Shown in pieces: positions 45,593 to 52,741 of a DNA stretch of 64,000 nucleotides. This DNA comes from JAKFWF01 sp963750535 (GTDB lineage Bacteria; Pseudomonadota; Alphaproteobacteria; Rhizobiales; Hyphomicrobiaceae), in NCBI GenBank assembly GCA_963750535.1, contig CAVVRF010000028.1, positions 186,001 to 250,000 of the forward strand. The letters are read 5' to 3'. The position numbers were made by a program, and so were the translations under genes. The notes under the pieces are model-generated. The model saw only the letters and a list, made by a program, of their open reading frames with translations. It did no database searches and was not told the DNA's origin. Numbering within the stretch: position 1 is the stretch's first letter; each line of letters begins with the position of its first letter.

Positions 45593-46577
45593 AAGTTCGA
45601 CGGCCACCGACCCATGATCTTGCCTCCCCGGCCGCAGCGCGACAGCGCGGAGAGCCGGGGTCGCGTCGGCAGCGGTCCTGCGCGGTGGCGATCCGAGCGC
45701 CCAATTCCTTGGACGCGATCCCGGGTCTCGCGCTACTCGCGCTCGCCCGGGAAGGCAGTTGAGGGAGGGTGCACAATCCAAGCGGATGGTGCCTGGCATC
45801 AGCCTGGCATCGATTGCACACCGGAACCAGCAATGATGAGGCTGATCGTCTCTTGGCGGACCGTGGATGCTGATCGTCGCGTGTTCCAATTTCTCGTCAC
45901 GGCCGCGCAGAGCAATAGCGCCAAGTTCGACGGCCACCGACCCATGATCTTGCCTCCCCGGCCGCAGCGCGACAGCGCGGAGAGCCGGGGTCGCGTCGGC
46001 AGCGGTCCTGCGCGGTGGCGATCCGAGCGGCCAATTCGTTGGACGCGATCCCGGGTCTCAGCGCTACTCGCGCTCGCCCGGGAAGGCAGTTGAGGGAGTG
46101 TGCACAGTCCAAGTAGGTGGTGCCTGGCATCAGCCCGGCATCGATTGCACACCGGAACCCGAAATGATGAGGCTGATCGTCTCTTGGGGGACTGTGGATG
46201 CTGATCGTCGCGTGTTCCAATTTCTCGTCACGGCCGCGCAGAGCAACAGCGCCGAGTTCGACGGCCACCGACCCATGATCTTGCCTCCCCGGCCGCAGCG
46301 CGACAGCGCGGAGAGCCGGGGTCGCGTCGGCAGCGGTCCTGCGCGGTGGCGATCCGAGTGCCCAATTCCTTGGACGCGATCCCGGGTCTCAGCGCTACTC
46401 GCGCTCGCCCGGGAAGGCAGTTGAGGGAGTGTGCACAGTCCAAGTAGATGGTGCCTGGCATCAGCCCGGCATCGATTGCACACCGGAACCCGAAATGATG
46501 GGGCTGATCATCTCTTGAGGGACTGTGGATGCTGATCGTCGCGTGTTCCAATTTCTCGTCATCGCCGCGCAGAGCGG
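45593..46577. repeat. Three tandem copies of a ~330-bp unit
   Basis: Units start at 45593, 45923 and 46254 (periods 330 and 331). Each begins AAGTTCGACGGCCACCGACC (third copy GAGTTCGA...) and ends near CGCGCAGAGC. Internal landmarks are CCTCCCCGGCCGCAGCGCGA, ATCCCGGGTCTC, GTGCCTGGCATCAGC and GCTGATCGTCGCGTGTTCC. Both strands stay open for ~110 codons per unit because of base composition. I judge these ORFs non-coding: the same residues recur only because the DNA repeats, with no start-site context. Confidence 0.9.
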
Positions 46578-46588
46578 CGCGATGGGTT

Positions 46589-46847
46589 CTAGCGTCTTTC
46601 CGATTGAGGTGGAGCGCACCCATCCCGCCTCCCCAATCCGTCGTTCCCGCGCAGGCGGGAACCCAGACAAACCTCAGCGAGTCGTTGGCTACTGGCGACC
46701 TCGAGAGTTGCCGAAGGCGCGTGGTCATTGCGAGACCAGTCTTTCTGAAACCTGACCGGGTTCCCGCCTGCGCGGGAATGACGTCACTGGGGAGGTTCGC
46801 GCCAGCGCGAAAGTTTCGACCAATTCAATCGCGGTCGGAAAACCTCT
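46589..46847. repeat. Right flanking copy of the 260-bp direct repeat
   Basis: Same sequence and orientation as 45333-45592, with scattered substitutions and one T fewer in the TTTTCTG run. Its final CT plus the next A form the complement of the TAG stop of the CitE-like gene, so the repeat edge sits exactly at a gene end. Confidence 0.9.
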
Positions 46848-47742
46848 ATGCATTCGCGACGCCGAGAGCGGCGGCGCGGGCCAACAGTCGCTGTGCGTTC
46901 GCATAGGTAGGGACCTCGATCATCAGGTCGCCATGCCGTCCGCGCTCCTGGCCGGCGTCCCGCGCGGCCTCGAATGCCGCGACGATGGCGCGGGCCTCGG
47001 CGATTTCAGCCGGCGACGGGGTCAGCACGCCATTGATGATGATCGCGTGCTGGAGCTGCACCGCGCTCTTGGCCATATAGCCGAGCTGGCGGGCATGGCG
47101 CGTGTCGCTTTCGCAGCCCTCGGCGTCGGCAAACGTGTAGGGACAGTCGATCGAAAGCACGTTGGCGGCGGTGCATTCGAGGTGCAGGCGCTGGCGCGCA
47201 TAGGCGAGCTCCAGTCCGGCCTTGCTGCGCGGGGCGCCCAGGTCCGCCGCCATGTCCTCCGTCGAGCCCATCACGCCGGTGACCCGCCGGCTCGCCGTCG
47301 CGATCGCGTAAGTCTGCATGATCCCTCGCGCCGACTCGATGTTGGGCACGATTTCGGTGTCGCCGGCAGGGATGGCGAGCTCGCGCTCGAGGCGGCTGAC
47401 CTCTGCGTCCAGCGCCATGACTTGCGCCGGCTCCGCAACCTTCGACATCAGCACCACGTCGGGGCGCCCGCGCATGACCGCGGCAAGATCCACCCGGCCC
47501 TCGGTCTCGAACGGATTGATCCTGACTGCCGCGACCACGCCAGCCGCACGCCAGGCGTCATAGAGATCGGCCGCCAAGGCGCGGGCTTCCGGCCGCCGCT
47601 CCGGCGGCGTGAAGTCCTCCAGCTCCTGGATGAGCACGTCGGCACCGCAATCGCGCGCCGCCAGCAGCGTCGCGCGATCGGCGCCGGGCAGGAACAGCCA
47701 GCAGCGGCGCAATTTTGGTGCGCGGCGGGCTATGTCCACCAT
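46846..47742 (-). CDS. CitE-like HpcH/HpaI aldolase/citrate lyase family protein
   Basis: A 298-residue TIM-barrel lyase, CitE/Mcl-type: RRCWLFLPGADRATLLAARD, GADVLIQELEDFTPPERRPE (metal Glu/Asp region), AAVRINPFETEGRVDL, VVLMSKVAEPAQVMALDAEV, IVPNIESARGIMQTYAIATA, GVMGSTEDMAADLGAPRSKA (metal Asp) and DCPYTFADAEGCESDTRHAR. Family members cleave citryl-, malyl- or citramalyl-CoA. Neither citD nor citF is near, so a stand-alone CoA-thioester lyase is likely. The start ATG 47742 is tentative, since AGGAGGAGG lies 20 nt upstream. It follows RidA in the same direction. Confidence 0.88.
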   Translation of the reverse strand: MVDIARRAPKLRRCWLFLPGADRATLLAARDCGADVLIQELEDFTPPERRPEARALAADLYDAWRAAGVVAAVRINPFETEGRVDLAAVMRGRPDVVLMSKVAEPAQVMALDAEVSRLERELAIPAGDTEIVPNIESARGIMQTYAIATASRRVTGVMGSTEDMAADLGAPRSKAGLELAYARQRLHLECTAANVLSIDCPYTFADAEGCESDTRHARQLGYMAKSAVQLQHAIIINGVLTPSPAEIAEARAIVAAFEAARDAGQERGRHGDLMIEVPTYANAQRLLARAAALGVANA

Positions 47743-47776
47743 GACGTCGGCCCCGCGAGCCGCCTCCTCCTGGAAG

Positions 47777-48160
47777 TCACTTGCCGCGATAGGCGACGAG
47801 CTCGATCTCGACGCGGGCGCCGAGCGGCAGCGCCGCGACGGCAACGGTCGAGCGTGCCGGGAACGGCGCCGGGAAGTAGGTCTTGTAGACCTCGTTCATC
47901 GCGGCGAAGTCGCCCATGTTGGTCAGGAACACGTTGCTCTTGACCACGTTGGCGAAGGTGAGCCCCGCCGCTTCGAGCACGTTCTTCAGGTTTTCGAGGC
48001 ACTGCTTCGTCTCGGCGCCGATATCGGCCTGGACGAGCTTGCCGGTCGCCGGATCCATCGGCGTCTGGCCGGACAGGTAGACGTAGTCGCCGGCCTCGAT
48101 GGCCATCGAATAGGGGCCGACGGCCTTCGCCTTCGGGGTCTCGATCGCGCGCTTGGGCAT
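47777..48160 (-). CDS. ridA: RidA-family enamine/imine deaminase
   Basis: A 127-residue canonical Rid protein: KAKAVGPYSMAIEAGDYVYL, SGQTPMDPATGKLV, ETKQCLENLKNVLEAAGLTF, VVKSNVFLTNMGDFAAMNEV and the active-site region PARSTVAVAALPLGARVEIE, with the catalytic Arg in ARSTVAVAALP. It removes reactive 2-aminoacrylate-type imines made by PLP enzymes. Unlike the RidA-like protein at 25.4 kb, this one keeps the catalytic arginine. Confidence 0.93.
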   Translation of the reverse strand: MPKRAIETPKAKAVGPYSMAIEAGDYVYLSGQTPMDPATGKLVQADIGAETKQCLENLKNVLEAAGLTFANVVKSNVFLTNMGDFAAMNEVYKTYFPAPFPARSTVAVAALPLGARVEIELVAYRGK

Positions 48161-48185
48161 GATTTAGTGTCTCCTACACTCAGCG

Positions 48186-48329
48186 GTCATCCTCGGGCTT
48201 GGCCCGAGGACCCATCGTTCAACAAACGACGGCATCTGCACTTGGCTGTAGCGCCGCCGAAAGACTTCGCACTTTCGTCGACATATGGCCAGCGGCCCAA
48301 TGAGTCCTCGGGCCGAGCCCGAGGATGAC
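48186..48329. repeat. 144-nt MITE-like element with ~29-bp terminal inverted repeats
   Basis: Left end GTCATCCTCGGGCTTGGCCC (continuing GAGGACCCA at 48206-48214) pairs with right end TGAGTCCTCGGGCCGAGCCC (continuing GAGGATGAC at 48321-48329), with two mismatches. It occupies the whole gap between ridA and the end of mdh. It is similar in size to the 146-nt element at 45383 but unrelated in sequence. Confidence 0.85.
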
Positions 48330-48340
48330 ATCGGAGATGA

Positions 48341-49310
48341 TCAGGCGAGTTGCGGAGCAATCGTCTTGCAGGCCGCGACGAGGCCGTTGACGGCCGCCAC
48401 CGACTTCTCGAACATCGCCTTCTCGGCCGCGTCGAACGGCAGCTCGATGATGCGCTCGACGCCGCCGGCGCCGATCACCACCGGGACGCCGACGTACATG
48501 TCCTTGATGCCGTACTGGCCGCTCAAGTGTGCCGCGCAGGGGAGCACGCGCTTCTTGTCCCTGAGGTAGCTCTCGGCCATCGCGATTGCGGATGCCGCCG
48601 GCGCATAGAACGCCGAGCCGTTGCCGAGCAGGGCAACGATCTCGCCGCCGCCGCCGCGGGTGCGCTTGATCATCGCGTCGAGTTGCTCCTGCGTGAACAT
48701 GCCGAGCTTCACGCACTCGGGCAGCGGCAGGCCGCCGATCGTGGAATAGCGGACCATCGGCACCATGTCGTCGCCGTGACCGCCCAGCGTGAGCGCCCGC
48801 ACGTCCTCGATCGACACGCCGGCGGCCTCGGCCAGGAAGCAGGCGAAGCGGGCACTGTCGAGCACGCCGGCCATGCCGACGACCTTGTTGGCCGGGCAGG
48901 CCGGAGAACTTCTGCAGCGCCCACACCATGGCGTCGAGCGGATTGGTGATGCAGATCACGAAGGCGTTGGGCGCATACTGCTTGATGCCGGCGCCGACCT
49001 GCTCCATGACCTTCAGGTTGATGCCGATGAGGTCGTCGCGGCTCATGCCGGGCTTGCGCGGCACGCCGGCGGTGACGATGCAAACGTCGGCGCCCTTGAT
49101 GCCCTCGTAGGAGGCGACGCCGGCGCCGCCGAGCCGGGCGTTGTAGCCCTCGATCGCCGCGGTTTGCGCAAGATCGAGCGCCTTGCCCTTGGCGGTGCCT
49201 TCCATCATGTCGCACAGGACGATATCGCCGAGCTCCTTGAGGCCGGCGAGGAGCGCCAGCGTGCCGCCGATCTGTCCGGCGCCGATCAGCGCGATCTTGG
49301 TGCGTGCCAT
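48341..49310 (-). CDS. mdh: Malate dehydrogenase (one frameshift)
   Basis: LDH-like NAD-dependent malate dehydrogenase of the TCA cycle, ~322 residues after repair. KIALIGAGQIGGTLALLAGL (NAD), VTAGVPRKPGMSRDDL (substrate Arg), ICITNPLDAMVWALQKFSGL, VVGMAGVLDSARFACFLAEA, LGGHGDDMVPMVRYS (catalytic His) and GVPVVIGAGGVERIIEL. Near 48897 a run of C has one extra base (minus strand CTGCCCGGCC); removing it joins FSGLP to ANKVVGMAG. In other alphaproteobacteria sucCD-sucAB often follow, but here the downstream neighbour is ridA. Confidence 0.95.
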
Positions 49311-49464
49311 GAGGTCATTCTCCTGAAATAGGCGCCCGATGCGGCCCGGCGGGCGGCGTTCGCAAGCGCTGGAAGGTCGCGTACGGCGGTTCGTTAGCCC
49401 GAATTGGCATGTGGTTCAATGGTGCCTTTCGGCGAGCGCGAGCCTCGGCGCCGATGCGCCGGCG

Positions 49465-50637
49465 CTAGTGCGGCAGTCCGACATAGTTCTCGGCCAGCGC
49501 CGTCATCGCCGCCCGCGACGATACCAGGTAGGCCAGATCGGCCTGATGGATGCGCTCGTCGAATGGCGTCGATTGCGGGAAGCGATGCAGCATCATCGTC
49601 ATCGACCAGGAGAACCGCTCGGCCTTCCAGATGCGGGCGAGCGCGCGGTCGGAGTAGGCATCGAGCGCCGCCGGCGAACGATCGTTGAAGAAGGCGATCA
49701 GCGCCTCCGACAGGTAGCGCACGTCGGACGAGGCGAGGTTGAGGCCCTTGGCGCCGGTCGGCGGCACGATGTGGGCGGCGTCGCCGGCCAGGAACAGGCG
49801 GCCGAACCGCAGCGGCTCGGCGACGAACGAGCGCAGCGGGGCGATCGACCGCTCGATCGCCGGGCCCGGCTTCAAGCGGCTCGCCGAGTAGGGGTCGAGG
49901 CGCTGGCGGATCTCGTCCCAGAAGCGATCCTCCGGCCAGTCCTCGATCCGGTCGTCGATCGGGCACTGGACATAGTAGCGGCTGCGCGTCGTCGAGCGCA
50001 TCGAGCACAGCGCGAAGCCGCGGTCGCTCGAGGCGTAGATCAGCTCGTGGTCGCACGGCGGTACGTCAGCCAGCACGCCGAGCCAGCCGAACGGATAGAC
50101 GCGCTCGAAGGAGCGGATCGCCGCGGCCGGCACGCTGGCGCGCGTGACGCCGTGAAAGCCGTCGCAGCCGGCGATCGCGTCGCAGGTGATCTCATGGCTG
50201 ACGCCGTCCTTGCGATAGGTGACGCGAGGCTTGTCGCGGTCGAAATCGGCAATGGCGACGTCCTCCGCCTCGTAGACGGTGGCCGCGCCCGACGCCTCGC
50301 GGGCGTCCATCAGGTCGCGCGTCACCTCGGTCTGGCCGTAGACGACGACGGTCTTGCCGCCGGTCAGTCCCTTCAGATCGATGCGGTGGCGCTGCTGGCC
50401 GAAGCTGATCGAAAAGCCTTCGTGGATCAGTCCTTCGCGGCGCATGCGCCCGCCAACGCCGGCGATGTCGAGCACCTCCTGGGTGCCGTGCTCGAGCACG
50501 CCGGCACGGATGCGGCCGAGCACGTAGTCCTTCGTCCGCCGCTCGAGGATGACGGCATCGATGCCGGCATTGTGCAGGATCTGCCCGAGCAGCAGGCCGG
50601 ATGGGCCGGCGCCGATGATCACGACCTGTTTGCGCAT
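49465..50637 (-). CDS. pobA: 4-hydroxybenzoate 3-monooxygenase
   Basis: A 390-residue class A flavoprotein hydroxylase making protocatechuate from 4-hydroxybenzoate with NADPH and O2. QVVIIGAGPSGLLLGQILHN (FAD), RRTKDYVLGRIRAGVLEHGT, GLIHEGFSISFGQQRHRIDL, YGQTEVTRDLMDAREAS, AGCDGFHGVTRASVP (DG motif), PFGWLGVLADVPP, FLAGDAAHIVPPTGAKGLNL (GD motif). Length and motifs match PobA closely. No pcaGH or AraC-type pobR is near. The start has a poor ribosome-binding site. Confidence 0.95.
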   Translation of the reverse strand: MRKQVVIIGAGPSGLLLGQILHNAGIDAVILERRTKDYVLGRIRAGVLEHGTQEVLDIAGVGGRMRREGLIHEGFSISFGQQRHRIDLKGLTGGKTVVVYGQTEVTRDLMDAREASGAATVYEAEDVAIADFDRDKPRVTYRKDGVSHEITCDAIAGCDGFHGVTRASVPAAAIRSFERVYPFGWLGVLADVPPCDHELIYASSDRGFALCSMRSTTRSRYYVQCPIDDRIEDWPEDRFWDEIRQRLDPYSASRLKPGPAIERSIAPLRSFVAEPLRFGRLFLAGDAAHIVPPTGAKGLNLASSDVRYLSEALIAFFNDRSPAALDAYSDRALARIWKAERFSWSMTMMLHRFPQSTPFDERIHQADLAYLVSSRAAMTALAENYVGLPH

Positions 50638-50814
50638 GACGGAGATACCTGGATCAGGGGGCGGCGCGGCCTTCAGTCCGGCCGTGGGGGCAGGGAAGCG
50701 TCGAACTTTGCGGTGCTGGGGCCAAATCTGCACCGCCGTCAGGCCGTTTGTACAGCTACCTTGATCGCGACAAATGCAGCGCGGGCGGTGGATCCGTCTG
50801 CACCGGCAGCCGTG

Positions 50815-50888
50815 CTTGCTCGAATGCCGCCGAGAGCTTGCTCGTAGAGGCGGGAGTTGGCTTGCGAGCAAGCGGCCGCCCCTCTCCC
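50815..50888. repeat. 74-nt direct repeat, copy 1
   Basis: Starts CTTGCTCGAATGCCGCCGAG and ends in CGGCCGCCCCTCTCCC. It recurs at 51411-51485. CTTGCTCG and CGAGCAAG near the ends form an inverted pair. It runs into the CCCTCTCC palindromes at 50876-50945. Confidence 0.8.
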
Positions 50889-50945
50889 TCGGCCGGCAAA
50901 AATGCCGGCCTCTGCCCTCTCCCCCGAAGGTGCGGGGGAGAGGGG
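50876..50945. repeat. CCCTCTCC-type palindromic repeat (copy of 35275-35340)
   Basis: Tandem hairpins GGCCGGC-AAAAAT-GCCGGCC and CCCTCTCCCCC-gaaggtgc-GGGGGAGAGGG, nearly identical to the unit at 35275-35340. Confidence 0.82.
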
Positions 50946-51062
50946 AACCGTGCCCGCCTCCCCGCCGCCGTCATCGCGGCCCCGGATCGGGTCCGAGGTA
51001 AACAGCGGCCGGGACCAACGGCGACCTGTGTCGCACTCGATGCCGGCGGCGGAATCTCTTCC

Positions 51063-51320
51063 CTTGCCTCCCCGGCCGGAGCGCGGCAGCGCGCAGAGCC
51101 GGGGCCGCGTCGGTGGCGGATTGGCCCGATCGGCGAGAGGCTTTCTTGGGCAAGCTGTTCTTCGTCGACATCATGGCCGGCGCGCCAGGTGGCGCGATCT
51201 GTTCGCCGACGTGGTGCGTGGCGAGAGTTTCGAGTGGTGAGGTCGCGCCCGGTCGCCGGCGACGTGGTCCCGGGTCTCGCGCATCCTGCGCTCGCCCGGG
51301 AATGCAGGCTGGGAAAGGGG
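51063..51320. repeat. Diverged relative of the 330-bp repeat unit
   Basis: The start TTGCCTCCCCGGCCGGAGCG and end TCCCGGGTCTCGCGCATCCT (continuing to CGCTCGCCCGGGAA) match the start and middle of the tandem units at 45.6-46.6 kb, but the interior differs. The 895-bp gap between pobA and the acyl-CoA dehydrogenase gene is filled with such repeats, and I see no gene in it. Confidence 0.7.
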
Positions 51321-51410
51321 CGCTCATTTAGCGGCGATCCGCCTGCTGTACGAATACGCGCACGAGCGACCTCGTGCCTGCGGCGCCAGCCGAGCTCCCG
51401 CAGCCAGCCA

Positions 51411-51485
51411 CTTGCTCGAATGCCGCCGAGAGCTTGCTCATAGAGGTGGGAGTTGGCTTGCGAGCAAGCGGCCGCCCCTCTCCCC
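51411..51485. repeat. 75-nt direct repeat, copy 2
   Basis: Matches 50815-50888 with a few substitutions (CTCATAGAGGTGGGAG versus CTCGTAGAGGCGGGAG). After it, CCCCTCTCCCCCAAAAGGGG replaces the longer palindrome found after copy 1. Confidence 0.8.
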
Positions 51486-51532
51486 CAAAAGGGGCGGTGG
51501 ATCGATCGCGGCGGCCAGGCGCTGACCACCAA

Positions 51533-52705
51533 TCAAGCCGCCGGATCGAACAGCGCGGCGCCGGAGCGCAGCGTGCTGCGCGCGATGGTGTGCCGATGGA
51601 TCTCGGAGGCGCCGTCGAAGATGCGGTAGATGCGCGCGTCGCGATAATAGCGCTCGATCGGCAGGTCCTTGCAGAAGCCCATGCCGCCGAAGATCTGCAC
51701 CGCCCGATCGACCACCCGCCCCAGCGTCTCGGCGGCGTTGACCTTGACCATGGCGATCAGGTCGCGGCCGTCGCGGCCCTGGTCGAGCTCGAACGCGGCG
51801 CGATGCAGCAGCAGGCGGGCGCAGTTCACCTCGATCACACTATCCGCGAGCATCTGCTGCACCATCTGGAACTCGCCGATCGACTGGCCGAACTGCTGGC
51901 GCTCCCTGGCGTAGGCGACGGTCATGTCGAGCACGTGCGTTGCCTTGCCGATCGCGCGAGCGCCGACCTGGGCGAGCCGCACCCGGCCGAGCGTCGACAG
52001 GGCGAGCCGCAGGCCCTGGCCCTGCTTGCCGAGCAGGGCGGCGCCGTCCAGCGCAACGTTGTCGAAGGCAAGCTCGACATGGCTCGTGCCGCGCACGCCC
52101 ATCATTGGCTGGTCGCGACCGATGGTGAAGCCCGGCAGCCCCTTGTCGACCAGGAACATCGAGATGCCCTTGGCGCCCGCCGCCGGGTCGGTGACCGCGG
52201 TGACGAGGAAGATGTCCGCGAACAGGCCGTCGCTGATGAAATGCTTCGAGCCGGTGAGCCGCCAGCCGTTGCCGTCGCGCACCGCGCGGGTCTTGATGCC
52301 GGCGGCGTCGGAGCCGGCGCCCGGCTCGGTGATGGCGATCGAGGCGACACGGTCGCCGGCGACGCACGGCTTCAACCAGCGGTCGATCTGCTCGCCCTGG
52401 CACTCGAGCAGCATCTCGTAGACGTTGCCGAAGGCGCGCCGGATCAGGATGTCGGTGGTGTGGCCGAACTGCTCCTCGACCAGCATGTGATCGACGGCCG
52501 ACAGCCCGCCGCCGCCGAACCGCTCCGGGATGTTCATGGCGTAGAGGCCGAGCGCCTTGGACTTCTGGTGGATGTCGCGGGCGAGCTCCGGCCGCAGCAC
52601 GCCGGTCCGCTCGACCTCGTCCTCGAGCGGCGCCAGCTCCTTGGCGATGAAGCCGCGCACGGTGTCGATCAACATCCGCTGCTGCTCGTCGATGGCGAAA
52701 TTCAT
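51533..52705 (-). CDS. Acyl-CoA dehydrogenase family protein
   Basis: A 390-residue flavoprotein from ATG 52705. Landmarks: MLIDTVRGFIAKELAPLEDE, MNIPERFGGGGLSAVDHMLV, ASIAITEPGAGSDAAGIKTR (FAD/substrate), FISDGLFADIFLVTAVTD, RQQFGQSIGEFQMVQQMLAD, VQIFGGMGFCKDLPIERYYR and RDARIYRIFDGASEIHRHTI. The catalytic Glu of short-chain enzymes may be the E in DGASEIH. It is the last gene of the Liv transporter operon, so its substrate is probably the CoA ester of the imported compound; that is inference. Confidence 0.9.
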   Translation of the reverse strand: MNFAIDEQQRMLIDTVRGFIAKELAPLEDEVERTGVLRPELARDIHQKSKALGLYAMNIPERFGGGGLSAVDHMLVEEQFGHTTDILIRRAFGNVYEMLLECQGEQIDRWLKPCVAGDRVASIAITEPGAGSDAAGIKTRAVRDGNGWRLTGSKHFISDGLFADIFLVTAVTDPAAGAKGISMFLVDKGLPGFTIGRDQPMMGVRGTSHVELAFDNVALDGAALLGKQGQGLRLALSTLGRVRLAQVGARAIGKATHVLDMTVAYARERQQFGQSIGEFQMVQQMLADSVIEVNCARLLLHRAAFELDQGRDGRDLIAMVKVNAAETLGRVVDRAVQIFGGMGFCKDLPIERYYRDARIYRIFDGASEIHRHTIARSTLRSGAALFDPAA

Positions 52706-52741
52706 GGCTCGGATCTCCACATCGATCTCGTGTCCAGCTGC

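Noticed and set aside
45593..46577. CRISPR array
   Set aside because: Three units of ~330 bp in direct tandem, with no short repeat/unique spacer pattern and no cas gene.
45569..46728. Open frames of 108-166 codons on both strands of the tandem 330-bp units, giving repeated similar proteins
   Set aside because: Similarity follows only from DNA repetition, both strands are open, and there is no start-site context or recognisable domain.
49465..49470. CTAGTG at the pobA stop as another composite-element end
   Set aside because: No matching inverted arm nearby; a short match only.
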